Positions 46,278 to 56,666 are shown, counted from the stretch's first letter. The stretch is DNA of 64,000 nt from Carposina sasakii (GCA_014607495.2 CP053154.1:11780001-11844000); one strand, 5' to 3'. Translations and numbers: made by a program. The notes: generated by a model not told the origin, from the letters alone.

Positions 46278-46663
46278 TACAGGATGTTTTTTTGTGGCCA
46301 CCTTTAACGAAGGGTACGTACTCTATACATGAAATAAAGTAAGTTTATGTCAAAAAAAATGCTGGGAAAAAAAATTTTTTTTTTGAAAAAAAATTTTAAA
46401 TTCCTTGATCGTGCGAAATTTATAGTGTCTAGTGTTTATGTTAGTTTTTTTTATAGGATATTATTATTTTTCGTGAAAAAATCCTGCTACGCGCGTCTAT
46501 GTGCATTTATGCAGAAAAACGCAGTCTATTTACTCAACTTTGGACCCTAATATTTTGGAAACTAGACACTTCCCAGGTATGCTTCCATGGAGAAAAATGA
46601 TCGTGATGATGAGGAGATTCCGTAGTTTTCGGGAACGTTAACGACCAAAAATCACCCTGTATA
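46278..46663 (+). mobile_element. MITE family A, copy 3
   Basis: TACAGGATGTTTTTTTGTGG at the start and CCAAAAATCACCCTGTATA at the end are imperfect inverted repeats; the interior matches copies 1, 4 and 5 throughout. Confidence 0.8.
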
Positions 46664-46714
46664 GGATTATTGGGGGTAGAAAGGCCCACGAAGGAAGTAG
46701 ATGGAGGAAGTTGC

Positions 46715-46945
46715 CTAACATTTGTTCGTTAAAAATTTAATAGTCGTCGCCATTATGCGTATTACCATAAAGAAGGTATAAAAGAGGAGGTGGGACTATG
46801 AAGTGAGTCGTGTGGCAATTGTGAGGCCATGACGTCATGATAGGGGCGGAGCTTCAGCGCCAGTGTTTCAACGCAGTAGCTGTAACCACACGCTTGTGCT
46901 CCGAAATGTAACCGTATTAAAATTACAAGGACACTAGCGCATTTA
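46715..46945 (+). repeat. LTR-like repeat with TATA box, copy 1
   Basis: AAGAAGGTATAAAAGAGGAG, GGACTATGAA.TGAGTCGT, GGAGCTTCAGCGCCAGTGT, GTAGCTGTAACCACAC and CTTGTGCTC.GAAATGTAAC recur at 49857-50035 in the same order. A TATAAAAG box followed by a compact GC-richer stretch suggests a solo LTR or similar promoter-bearing end. Terminal TG..CA and target duplications were not identified. Confidence 0.45.
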
Positions 46946-47595
46946 TCAATATGTAATTTAGAAAAGAGATGGTAAAATTCGTCATCCGAGTAATTGACCC
47001 GGTAGCTCAGTGGTTAGAGCGGCTGGCACGGTTTGCAGTGGTCGTGGGTTCGATTTCCACTCGGGTGAAGAATTTTTTCCATTTCTTTATAATAATAATT
47101 TTATAATATATAATATCTTGACTAAGATAAATTTATAAAAACACTTCTCCATTAATAAAATCCGTTAGGATATGGTTAATCGTCGTGATTGACGGCCGAT
47201 TGGTCTAGTAGGTAGTGACACTGCCTGCGACGCCATAGGTCCTGGGTTCGAATCCCGGTAGGTGCAAACATTGAAATGATGAATATCGATGTTTGTTTCC
47301 GAGTCATGGATGTTTCTATACTTATCTATGTATTTATATACCATTGCTTAGTACCTGCGATACAAGACCTTAGGGATCTTAATGTGGGACTAGGTTAATA
47401 TGTTGTGTAGTGTGTGAATATTTATTATTATTATCGTTTCATCTTTAAACATTGTGCTGAGGGATTTAGCTTTGTTTGTCGAGATTTGGCTAGTGTATAG
47501 CTATCGGGATGAAAAATAACGTTGCCAATATGTAATTTAGAAAAGAGATGGTAAAATTCGTCATCCGAGTAATTGACCCGGTAGCTATTACCGGC
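46945..47595 (+). mobile_element. SINE1 tandem unit interrupted by SINE2
   Basis: A first tRNA head (46993-47065, A box TAGCTCAGTGG, B box GGTTCGATTTCC) is followed by TGAAGAATTTTTTCC, the body starting ATCTTGACTAAGATAAATTT, and, after the SINE2 insert, the rest of the body and the start of a second head at 47573-47587, broken at GGTAGCT. Two heads in a row, separated by one body, mean the copy derives from a tandem arrangement. Confidence 0.75.
47187..47436 (+). mobile_element. SINE2: tRNA-derived SINE with ATT tail, nested
   Basis: Begins near GATTGACGGCCGATTGG; A box TGGTCTAGTAGGTAG; a perfect B box, GGTTCGAATCC, near 47245; then a body (GTTTGTTTCCGAGTCATGGA, TTAGGGATCTTAATGTGGGA) and an ATTATTATT tail. 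It sits inside SINE1, flanked by ATCGT on both sides; the uninterrupted SINE1 copies read ...GGTTGATCGTTTCATC. Confidence 0.8.
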
Positions 47596-47599
47596 ATGG

Positions 47600-48570
47600 T
47601 TATGCTCGCTGTATCGATAAAATTCAACATGGCGGCTACATTTATCGTATTTCCCTCCCCCATCCCCTTGCCTTTCCTTCGGGATAAACAAAAAAATTAG
47701 GGTATTCGGTGGAAAAAGCTGGAAAGGGGCGTGTGTAATTTTCTTGTAAAAATAAATTTATTTGTAATTGACTTGCATGTGTCCGCATAACTTGTGATGT
47801 GTTTGTCTGTATACGTTATCATTAAGGTTTGCAGTTCTTTTTGATCTTTACTAATTTCACACCCATTCTTGAGGATTTTCCCGACGTTTCCATTCATCAT
47901 CATCAATATCATTCTTTATAAATTCAGAAAACATTGACTAAAGACAATGGCTGTATGGGCTTAGTTCCCTTTGCCTTTGAACGCGCTCTCGGGATAACTA
48001 CTGGGTCGAATTTAAAAAAATAAAGTGCTTATGAGCTTTGAGGTTATGTTCAATTCGGCGTGGAAAAAAGAAAATTATTCAACTTTGGAACTTCCGGGTG
48101 CGGCGTAAACGGTAATTTTCTTGTGAAAATCAAAATTAGAAATGATTGTAACTGCCTGATGGCTTGCTAAACTTTGAGAGATATGAAAATCCGTCTTAGG
48201 GAAAAGTGATGTTTTCTGGTAGATAAGCTATATTTTAAAGTTTGCTTCACCCGAATGATGTGAATCGATAATATATAGTGCGTATGCATGGTTTTATACT
48301 CTTCCGCAGGTAAGCCAACGGTGGAGCGACTTTAGTCTGAATACCATCTCTTGTATGGGCTCATGTTAGTTGTTTCTGCGATTAATTTTGATTTCGACTA
48401 ATTTTACATCCATTCTTGAGGATTTTCCCGACGTTTCCATTCATCATCGGATCATCACTAGTTCATCCATCATAAATTCAAAAATCATTTACTAAAGACA
48501 ATGGCTGTATGGGCTTAGTTCCCCTTGCCTTTCCTTCGGGATAAACTAAACAAAAAAAAAAAGAGTGCTT
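47600..48570 (+). repeat. Two units of a 0.4-0.5-kb tandem repeat family T
   Basis: Each unit contains GTAATTTTCTTGTGAAAATC (or a variant), TGATGTTTTCTGGTAGATAA (second unit), GAGGATTTTCCCGACGTTTC, CATTCATCATC, GGCTGTATGGGCTTAGTTCC and CTTTCCTTCGGGATAAACTA, then an A run. Two better preserved units lie at 62411-63255. Both sets end just upstream of a gene start, here POLR1D. Confidence 0.7.
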
Positions 48571-48713
48571 TAAAATGAGGTTATGTTCACATTTTGCATT
48601 TTTTTTTTATTTATTGATTTAAATTTTTATGTAAATACTACGCAATTATCCTCTGCGTATGTAACATACATTAATATTTATTACAAATTGTGTCCATTCA
48701 GATAAATTATAAA

Positions 48714-50580
48714 ATGAAGATGTCCGAGGTATGTAAGATAAAAAGCCATCGAAAAATCAATTTGGTCTTCGGGACTACCGTGGTCACTTAGAATAATGAT
48801 TCGCTCCGCGCGAAGACCAATCATTAATCTAAACATGGTCATATTTCTATTCAAAATGCCTTTATTAGAATGGAAGTGACCATTAAATTGATGGTATTGC
48901 GCGCTGAAAATTGCCTAAATAGTATTTAATTATATCTATAGCTTATTTGTAATAGAAAGCTCAGACAATTTTTTTCATATAGTAGCTATAGGTATGGTGC
49001 TGAGAATTTTTATATTTGGTTCGCAGTATTGTAAAAAGTTTTAGACTTATCAATATAATTTTGATTAATTAACTCTCTTTCTCGTAGATTACATTGCAAA
49101 TTATCAATTAAATAACAAATACATTTCTGTGTCATCCTTACCTATGTTATGTGTGTAGGTAAAATTTGTACAGCAAATATAACTTGTTTTTTTATAGATT
49201 ACCTGAAATGGGGTAGCTAGAACTGCAGAATCATTAAGGAGATCCCACAGCCAATTTTATCAGGGACAGATTTAAATGATCTGTGACAAAGTTGCTACTT
49301 TATAGCCTGACAGAATACCTGAGTACCTTTGTCAACTCTTACAACATGCACAGTAGGGGATGCAGCTGATTTAGCTCTGCATCAGCACAGGATACCTGTA
49401 CATAAATACCACATTTTATACACTAGTGATCCACCCCACAGATCCTTCCCACAGTTGCAATGCTGATACTATAGGTATACATAAATAAACCTTCCTCTCA
49501 ATCACTATCTATTTAAAAAAACTACATGAAAATCTGTTGTATACTTTAAAAGATCTAAGCATACATAGGGACAGACAGACAGTGGGAAACAACTTTATTT
49601 TATGATTATGAAGTGTAGAAATATTTTTAAAAATATTTAATTTTTCAGTTGCCTGGTGATGAAGAATCTGGACTCACATGCCGTACATATGTTTTTCAAG
49701 ATGAAAGTCACACCTTAGGAAATGCTTTAAAATGCTTAATAACTAGATAGTAAGTTATTTCTTTAATAAAATTATCTATATAATTACTGAACTGGTATGT
49801 GTCAATGGACATCCTAAGTCTAATACATGAAGAATTTCATACAAGAATAGTCTGATACATGAAGAAGGTATAAAAGAGGAGGAGGGACTATGAAATGAGT
49901 CGTATGGCAATCATTAGGCCATGACAGGGGTGGAACTTCAGTGCCAGTGTAACGTGGTAGCTGTAACCACACACTTGTGCTCTGAAATGTAACCATATTA
50001 AGGTTACAAAGACACTCACTTTTATCAGGGCATTTTATTACTAAAATGTATAATATTGCCATCTAGTGATGAGTAATTGCACTAGTAAAACAATCTTGAA
50101 CCATATTGATAATGAGCCAGTAGTTTGACTAGTCACTACAAGGTGGTTTCTATGTAAATGGACAGGGCTACAGTGTTCAATGCTCCTCTCGTCCCATACT
50201 TCACCCCCCCCTCAGCGGCACACTATTTTTGTATGAAAACATACTTAGCCGCTAGTCCCCTTATTTCTTCTCCATGATCTGAGTTTTACTAGGTAATTTT
50301 AAAGCTCTGAAATATAAAAAAAATTATGGTTATTATTTCATCAAAAATCAATAGGTCTCTGATTTCTATTAAGTTCTACCTATTTTGTTACAGTGAAGAA
50401 GTCCAGTTTTGTGGCTACACAGTACCACATCCAGCAGAGGCAAAAATGCATTTCAGGATACAAACCTACGAAAAACCTGCCTTAGAGATACTAAAAAGAG
50501 GATTGAAAGATTTAGAAAAAGTCTGTGATCATACTATAAATCTGTTTGAGAAAGAAGTAAAAGAATTTGTCAAAACTTAG
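48714..50580 (+). CDS. POLR1D: RNA polymerases I and III subunit RPAC2 (AC19)
   Basis: Three coding exons: 48714-48728 (MKMSE), 49649-49749 and 50394-50580, with GT..AG introns (donors GTATGT and GTAAGT) and consistent phase; the junction Tyr codon is split TA|T. They give a 100-residue protein, in line with short insect RPAC2 proteins. Visible landmarks are TYVFQDESHTLGNALKCLIT, then EEVQFCGYTVPHP and MHFRIQTYEKPALEILKRGL with a helical acidic/basic C-terminus: the RPB11/AC19 fold, in which HTLGN and FCGY..PHP are family signatures. The protein pairs with RPAC1 (AC40) in the alpha-like assembly platform of polymerases I and III in the nucleus. A second in-frame ATG (codon 3) could also start it. 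Intron 2 carries an LTR-like repeat. Convergent with RpS2. Confidence 0.93.
48761..48828. repeat. Inverted repeat in POLR1D intron 1
   Basis: TTGGTCTTCG and CGAAGACCAA enclose about 48 bp. Function unknown; could be a small MITE relic. Confidence 0.4.
49200..49450. repeat. Degenerate dispersed repeat in POLR1D intron 1
   Basis: GGGGTAGCTAGAACTGCAGA, AAGGAGATCCCACAGCC and GCTCTGCATCAGCAC match the order in 5031-5210 and 36590-36725. Confidence 0.45.
49857..50035 (+). repeat. LTR-like repeat with TATA box, copy 2 (POLR1D intron 2)
   Basis: Matches 46767-46945 over its whole length, including GGTATAAAAGAGGAGG. The sense orientation puts a TATA box inside the gene, upstream of the last exon. 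Confidence 0.45.
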
Positions 50581-50599
50581 TAATCATTTCTTTTATATT

Positions 50600-50969
50600 G
50601 ACCATTTTTTTAATGACCATAAACATAACTACTACCGACGGCTATGTTCATGTTAGTTCCTTGTGTGTATATGAGCAATAGGCCAAGTAGAGACAGCTAT
50701 AAAACAACCCACATTATTTTTGTCTGTTCCCTTAAAAAATATATTAACTCTTTCTTTCCAGTAACCTGTAAGTAGTAGGTACTAGTGTCAATGTCATCAG
50801 CCCTATGCACAAGGTATGAGGCAGCCAAAGCCAAGCAAAGCTAAACAAAAACATTTATGAGAGCTACGTTTTGTAGATCATTGTTAAAATCTGGTATATT
50901 TTAGGCATTGATGGCCTCTTTGGTCTGTCAGCATATATCAAAATTAGTCACACCTGTACGTATTTTTAA
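50600..50969. other. POLR1D 3' flank, nothing else recognised
   Basis: Presumed 3' untranslated and intergenic DNA; no clean AATAAA close to the stop was found. Confidence 0.4.
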
Positions 50970-52278
50970 GTTATAACCAGAGGTCGGAATTAGGTAGTCA
51001 TTTATGTACTTGCACTGATTTCATACAGCGAAAGAATAAAGTGGATATGCCTCAAATTCCGGTATTAATTTTAAAGAGCAGAAATTTTATGTTAATTATC
51101 TTTGTTTTATTTGTCTATCTCTGAGGGTTTTATTATTATTTCTTTGTAATATTGTTGGCCACACAGGATTGTCCATTAGAAATCCTGGGAAGGTCCACAT
51201 TAACCGATTCCTGGCCCATGACGCACCTAGCGCGTCATAAAAAAAATGATAAAATGTAATTTTTTCTTTAATTTAAACAAAAAATCTTTTATTTTATGTA
51301 AAAATTAACACATTAGAGACACTAATATCAGTGGCCACTAGATTTTTTCGAAAACTTTGATTCAAAATGCATAAATAATTCATGTTAATAATAATATATT
51401 ATTGTTACTATAAAATATCTTAACATAAATATTCATATTAATAGACTCAAAGTAACCGTTTTACTAAAATATTTACTGCATTTTTAGGTCACCTAGATCA
51501 AGAACTATTTATATAAGTAATTTTGTACTATTTTTTCTAAAAGCTGTTTTCTGTGTTTTATTTTGAGTGCAATAGAGAATACCTTATCTAGAAAGTATCC
51601 TGCCCAAAAAAAACGTAGGTACCCATTAGATAATGGTTTGATCACACGCTCATTTTCGTCTCAACTCAATACAAGTAAATGGCCGCTTGGACCTAGAAAG
51701 TACCCTATGTTTTTACAAAATGATAGATATAAATACATGTTAATGTTAACAATTTCAATTTACCAAATAGAGTCTATTGATCCGCAATATGTTATCGACT
51801 AGTTATCGGGTTTTCGTTATTAAGACTTTACTTTAGAAAAGTAATAGGGTAGGGTGAGTATGAGAAATGAAACTATGTGTATACGAAAATCTGTTCTTTG
51901 AACCATTGCGATAAAATACTACCCAAAGGTTTACAACCCATGGTGAAAATCTGTAACTTACCTTCCATCTCCTATAAAACACGCCTCTTTGATAGTAACT
52001 TTAAAAAACTCTAAACTAATTAATAAAACCTAACACACAGTAACAGGCCTCAACTTGTATTATTATAGTTGAAACTGCTTAAAATAGCGTAATAACATTA
52101 CCGGGGGCTAGGTGCGTCATCATTCAGGAGGGCCAAAGACGCGACACGCGCGTCATTATACTTTGTATGGGGCCGGGGTGGAAAGGATCGAAAAATGAAG
52201 GTGGCAAGGAATCGGTTAATATCAACATTTCGATGCAAGTGCATAAATGACTACCTAATTCCGACCTCTGGTTATAAC
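50970..52278. mobile_element. hAT-type element split by a TTAA-type element
   Basis: GTTATAAC at 50970-50977 and 52271-52278 is an 8-bp target duplication that fits nTnnnnAn. The element starts CAGAGGTCGGAATTAGGTAG and the right end is its inverse; the inverted repeats run for about 38 bp with one mismatch. Removing the nested insert leaves about 280 bp, a MITE size. No transposase part. Confidence 0.85.
51200..52219. mobile_element. piggyBac-like (TTAA) non-autonomous element
   Basis: TTAA lies at 51200-51203 and 52216-52219. The ends CCGATTCCTGGCC and GGCAAGGAATCGG are inverted with one mismatch. A second inverted pair follows inside, GACGCACCTAGC (about 51229) and GCTAGGTGCGTC (about 52107). 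Duplication of TTAA is the mark of piggyBac-type transposition. About 1 kb, with no transposase frame. Confidence 0.8.
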
Positions 52279-52483
52279 AAGAGATGCTTATTACATTTAC
52301 TGAAAGTGGGCCCTAAAAGTACCTAAGTAGTCCTATAGTTATTCTTCTCTACACTGAGTCTCAGTGAGATAAGATAGAAGTCCTCTTAGATCAGATATTA
52401 CAATATATTGAGTATGCTATGAGAACCTCATTAGAATCCATTATCAGAAAAACTAAAATAAAACAATAAAAATCAGTACACAG

Positions 52484-52489
52484 TTTATT
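52484..52489 (-). promoter_or_regulatory. Polyadenylation signal of RpS2
   Basis: AATAAA on the minus strand, 20 bases after the stop codon, implies a very short 3' untranslated region, as is common for ribosomal protein genes. Confidence 0.7.
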
Positions 52490-52509
52490 CATTTCCTTTG
52501 AAATATAAA

Positions 52510-53486
52510 TTAATTTTTGAACTCAGAGTAAGGAGATTTTGTAAGTGGGATGTCCCTCCACAAATCTGGTGTCAAATACGCATAGGTCTTGGCAATAGCA
52601 GCATAGGTAGCCTTAGCAAAGTTGCCCAGAGTACCAGTGGAGCCACGAGCCGATGTATAGCAATCTTGTACACCAGCCATCTGCAGCAGCTTCTTCGGGA
52701 CAGGGGCAGACACAATACCAGTACCACGAGGAGCAGGAATGAGACGGACAGTTACAGAACCACACTTGCCAGTCACCTGAAAGCAAAGAAAATAGGTGTC
52801 ATAGCCAAACAAAAAATAAAACAAGTCATCATATTGCTGTTTAAAAATCAGACGTTCAAAAACTTCACAGGATATACCTCAAGTGGATACCACGAATGAA
52901 AAAATGTAGTTCTCATCATACAAACAATGTAACTGTTAATACATATTGAATTAAAAGCAGAAATTACCTTGCAAGGAACAGTATGAGGCTTGCCGATCTT
53001 GTTACCCCAGTATCCTCTACGAACAGGCAGGACTGACAATTTGGCAAGGATAATGGCACCTCGGATAGCTGTGGCAACTTCCTTGCTGCATTTCACTCCA
53101 AGTCCAATGTGGCCATTATTGTCTCCGATGGCAACAAACGCCTTAAAACGAGTGCGTTGACCGGCACGGGTCTGTTTCTGTACAGGCATGATCTTAAGCA
53201 CTTCATCATTCAGTGATTGCCCAAGGAAGAAATCAATAATCTCAAACTCTTTGATGGGCAGAGAGAACAAGTAAATGCTCTCGAGCTTGTCAATTTTGCC
53301 TTCACGGACCAGGCGACCAAGTTTGGTAACAGGTACCCATTCCTTCTGATCTTCCTTTCCGCGTCCACGACCACGTCCACGGCCGCGCCCGCGCCCACGA
53401 GGGCCACCACGGCCTCTATCGCCACCACGAGAACCAAAACCTCCGCGGAAACCGCCACGTCCACCGGCTGGAGCTGCGTCCGCCAT
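52510..53486 (-). CDS. RpS2: 40S ribosomal protein S2 (uS5)
   Basis: Two coding exons on the minus strand, 53486-52968 and 52776-52510, joined in phase 0 (donor GTAATT after ...TVPCK; acceptor ...TTTCAG before VTGKCGS), give 261 residues, the usual size. Residues 9-43 are an RGG/GRGRG tract; the S5 N-terminal double-stranded-RNA-binding fold follows ([38 protein letters not shown]) and then the S5 C-terminal domain ([31 protein letters not shown]). The protein is part of the small-subunit decoding and mRNA-entry region. The frame also reads 39 codons into the intron; the splice is preferred because the downstream S5 domain then continues correctly. A 3' splice site lies one base before the ATG, so an upstream non-coding exon exists. 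Both introns carry snoRNA candidates. Confidence 0.97.
52840..52926 (-). ncRNA. Box C/D snoRNA candidate in RpS2 coding intron
   Basis: On the minus strand, box C ATGATGA (52919-52913) and box D CTGA (52851-52848) are 72 nt apart end to end. A terminal stem can form between TGTTT just before box C and AAACA after box D. The interior contains TTCATTCGTGGTATC (52900-52886), shared exactly with the candidate in the other RpS2 intron and therefore the likely guide. The rRNA target was not identified. Intronic location in a ribosomal protein gene is usual for such RNAs. Confidence 0.65.
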
Positions 53487-53553
53487 TCTGCAGAGAACAA
53501 AGCACTTGTTAAATTTCAGTCTATAACATAATTATAACTCTAATTTCTTTACA

Positions 53554-53637
53554 TAAATCAGACGCGTTAAGGCCATCACCGTGTAAACACTATGGTAGAT
53601 ACCACGAATGAATTGAAAATTATGTCTCATCATTTTA
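53554..53637 (-). ncRNA. Box C/D snoRNA candidate in RpS2 5' intron
   Basis: On the minus strand, box C ATGATGA (53633-53627) is preceded by TAAA and box D CTGA (53561-53558) is followed by TTTA, giving a closing stem. A C'-like GTGATGG lies near 53577. TTCATTCGTGGTATC (53612-53598) is identical to the other candidate, while the sequence around it differs, which points to a conserved guide in paralogous snoRNAs. Confidence 0.68.
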
Positions 53638-53788
53638 GCACCATGTGACTTTTGAGGTTATAATATATTATAGCAAAACATGAATGAATATTAAACTCTC
53701 GTAATGTTTAACTTATGTACATACTTAATTTAAAATATATAAAAATAACTTAATAAAAGCAATAAATTAATGTTACAAAATTACTTAC

Positions 53789-53860
53789 GTAGATACGTTA
53801 GCACGGAACGACGGTCAAACACAAAATGGCCGTTTCCGATTTCCGTCTGATTTTCCTCCG
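53789..53860 (-). other. RpS2: Probable 5' non-coding exon of RpS2
   Basis: A strong donor (GTAAGTAA on the minus strand, 53788-53781) follows GTTCCGTGCTAACGTATCTAC. Together with the acceptor TTGTTCTCTGCAG next to the ATG, it fits a 5' untranslated exon with a 302-bp intron. The upstream edge is a guess; no clear pyrimidine-tract transcription start was fixed. Confidence 0.5.
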
Positions 53861-54298
53861 AAACCAAGCCAAGAGGCGCTCACCACTAGGGTTGTAAAAA
53901 TCGATTTTTAAAGGCTGGTGTACATTGACTGCTCTACAGGCTAATTTTTTTATCTTGCGACAGGATGGCATCCTATTTATCCGAAATTCCCAGTGACGTG
54001 AATCTAAGGAATTTCCCAATTTACATATCCTCGGTCATAGTAAAAGCGTAGAAAGAGAATAGTCAATAGTCAATCCATAGTCAATGAGTAAAAGCCTCAG
54101 ATGAATGATAAACAGTAAAAGCCTAAACTGACAAGCAATATTTTATCGATCTTTTTTATCGAATGTTCCGTATGTACCGGATTAAAATTTTAATTTGGAA
54201 TAAAGTAACACAATCTGGAAATGTACGTTCCAAGTTGAGTTCCGAGTAGTTTTAAATTATTTTACTGGGTTCACGACGAACTGGATCCCGATCAACCC
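53861..54298. other. RpS2 upstream region, nothing recognised
   Basis: Presumed promoter side of RpS2. No TATA box or repeat family was recognised with confidence. Confidence 0.4.
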
Positions 54299-54491
54299 GC
54301 CCCCTTATTACCTAACTAGCAAAAGCAAAGCGATAGCAAAAATTGTACAAAAATCGCTGATTGCTTGTCAAATTCGTATAATGTCAAATACTTAAAATGA
54401 ATTTTAAAGGAACTTTGACATTTCAACGAATATTTCATTTTCGCTATCGCTTTGCTTCGGCTTTGCTATTGCTTTTACGTAATAAGGGGGC
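54299..54491. mobile_element. MITE family B ('GCCCCCTTATTAC' ends), intact
   Basis: GCCCCCTTATTAC at the left and GTAATAAGGGGGC at the right are inverted; inward, AGCAAAAGCAAAGCGATAGC and GCTATCGCTTTGCTTCGGCT also pair. 193 bp, non-coding. It serves as the uninterrupted reference for the split copy at 56489-58311. Confidence 0.8.
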
Positions 54492-54837
54492 CGTGCTATT
54501 GGGTTGGTATATTATCTACTATCTGCGCGTTGCGACAACGCCACCTATATTTTGCCTGAATCTTTCGCCACAAGATAGACATTCTTTTGTACAGGCTTAC
54601 TTCATATAGTTTGACTATCGATAGTTAACTTCGAAAATCATCTATAATATCGATAGCCCCGCGAGAGGCAATACCTACTATGGACACAGCAATACCATCG
54701 ATAGTATTGAAGCTCAATATTGACATTACTATCGATAGTATCGATACTATCGGTCATGACTATTGTAATAAAAATCGATACTATCGATATGTTTGCGCGG
54801 TCGATAGTAGGCTGTGATTCAATAGTATTGTGTATGA

Positions 54838-55360
54838 ATATTGGTTGATGTAAAATAAAATAAAATAAAAAAAAATAAAAATAGCCTTTATTCTGTCACA
54901 AATATACATAAAAATAATTCCATAACATTTCATTTTTCGGTAAAAAGTAAAAATTTATATTTAATTTATTTATTTACTATTTGCATGCATTATAGGTAAT
55001 TGATAATAATAAGTATACTTATATTAATTTTATTAATTTCGTTAATTTCTGACAGTCGCCTCTCCGGCGTAGGCCTCCCCCAGCTTCCTCCAAATCTCTC
55101 TGTCCCTGGCTTGTCTCCTCCACAGTGGTCCGCATCTTTCCTTGAATACATCTTCCCATCGTTTTTTTGGTCTGCCTCTGCCTCTTTTTCCTTCTCTTGG
55201 TAGCCATTCAGTTATTTTCTTAGCCCATCTGTCATTTGCCATTCTACAGACATGTCCTGCCCATTTCCACTTAAGATTTATTATTTTTCCAAGGACGTCA
55301 GATATTTTTGATTTTTCTCTTATATCTTTATTTCTAACTAACTTTATATTGGTTGATGTA
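54838..55360 (-). mobile_element. 5'-truncated LINE with 15-bp target duplication
   Basis: ATATTGGTTGATGTA flanks the insert at 54838-54852 and 55346-55360. On the minus strand the coding end reads KKITEWLPREGKRGRGRPKK and RWEDVFKERCGPLWRRQARD, then EIWRKLGEAYA and a stop: the standard end of lepidopteran endonuclease/reverse-transcriptase LINE proteins ('GRPkkRW.D......W...A.dR..W..lgeay'). A 3' region with AATAAAGGCTATTTTTATTT and a (TTTTA)n tail follows. Only about the last 70 codons were copied in. Confidence 0.9.
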
Positions 55361-55418
55361 GCTAGTAAATATTTTGAGGCTTTAATCTTGATGTAACTAT
55401 TTTATGTGATGTGACCTG

Positions 55419-55794
55419 TATACAGAATGTTTTTTTGTGGCTACCATTAACGAAGGGTACGTACTCCATACATCAAATAAAGTAAGTTTATGCCAAAAAA
55501 AACGCTGGGAACTTTTTTTAATTTTTTTAAATTACTTGATCGGGCGAAATTTATAGTGTCTAGTGTTTATGTTAGTTTTTTTATAGACAGATATTAATTA
55601 TATCTCGTGAAAAAATCTTGCTACGCGCGTCTATTTGCATTTATGCAGAAAAACGCAGTCTATTTACTCAACTTTGGACCCTAAGATTTTGGAAACCAGA
55701 CACTTCCCAGGTATGCTTCTATAGAGAAAAATGATCGTGATGATGAGATTCCGTACTTTTCGGGAACGTTGACGACCAAAAATCACCCTGTATA
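55419..55794 (+). mobile_element. MITE family A, copy 4
   Basis: TATACAGAATGTTTTTTTGT to AAAAATCACCCTGTATA, with all interior landmarks of the family. Nested in the long-TIR hAT-like element. Confidence 0.8.
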
Positions 55795-56666
55795 GTAAAT
55801 GTAAAAAAATACGGTAAATTTTAAAAATAAAACGGTTTCCTTAATGAAAAATAGTGCCACATTATTTAAGGAGAATTTTATCAATTTACTTGTAATTTAT
55901 TGTTGTCACCTTAAATGACAATAAAAATTATTATACGCAAATGTTTACAAACCTTAAAACCATCTCATATCCTGTCAGCCACTAGCTAGACAATTAATTA
56001 TTAATTAGTATTAGCAATACTATTGAGGAAAAGGCCACTATTGATGGGATAAAACTATCGATAGTATCGATTGTTATTGCAATGGTCAGTAGCAATAGTA
56101 TCGATACTATCGATAGTACATACGATATTGAGCTTCAATCAGGGCTTCGATAGTATTGCTGTGTGTCAATAGTATTGCCCCTCACGGGGCTATTGTACTA
56201 TTGTTTTTGCCCAACTATCGAAAATGGACTATCGAGCGGCAACACTACTTCATACGTACTTCATAAGTTTTTTTTTACAATTAGCTAGGCAAACATTTGA
56301 CCGCCATCGTGCCTGATGTTAAGCAAGATGCGGCCTAGGGTGGTACACGTTTGCCTAGAAAGTGCCTACTCACTCTAGCTTTGAAGAGACCAATGTTGTA
56401 GTGCTCGGGAATACATCGGCAGGAAGTGCATTCCACTCTCCTTAGCCGTTCGCATTACAAACGAGTACTACAAGACATGGCGACACCACCCCCTTATTAC
56501 CTAACTAGTAGACATGGGTCGTACTTGACGATTTGCGTACCAGGGCTTCAAAGTACGTCCATCAATTCATACCAGGGCTAAAAACCAAGGTTTCCAGATA
56601 CTTTAAAGTATTTTTTAACTACGTAGGAAATTAATCCTTATCGTGACTGTAATAAGGAACATTACC

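Larger units (their letters stand above)
54600..56254. mobile_element. hAT-like element with about 200-bp inverted repeats
   Basis: The stretch from 54607 (TAGTTTGACTATCGATAG) is inverted at about 56040-56247: GCAATACYATCGATAGTATTG, GAAGCTCAATAT, ACTATCGATAGTATCGATAC and GGCAATAC occur in both arms in mirror order. The right end, GGCAACACTA, and the flanking CTTCATA on both sides (54600-54606, 56248-56254) fit a hAT-type insertion, though the eighth base of the duplication is ambiguous. TATCGATA words are repeated in both arms. The centre is occupied by a LINE fragment and a MITE; no transposase remains. Confidence 0.65.

Noticed and set aside
52848..52967. Extension of the RpS2 frame to 212 codons without splicing
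   Set aside because: The extra 39 codons do not fit the S5 domain, while splicing to 52776 restores the conserved C-terminal domain; the stretch holds the snoRNA candidate instead.
53210..53531. Overlapping frames of about 100 codons on both strands
   Set aside because: Shadows of the GC-rich RGG-coding part of RpS2 in other frames.
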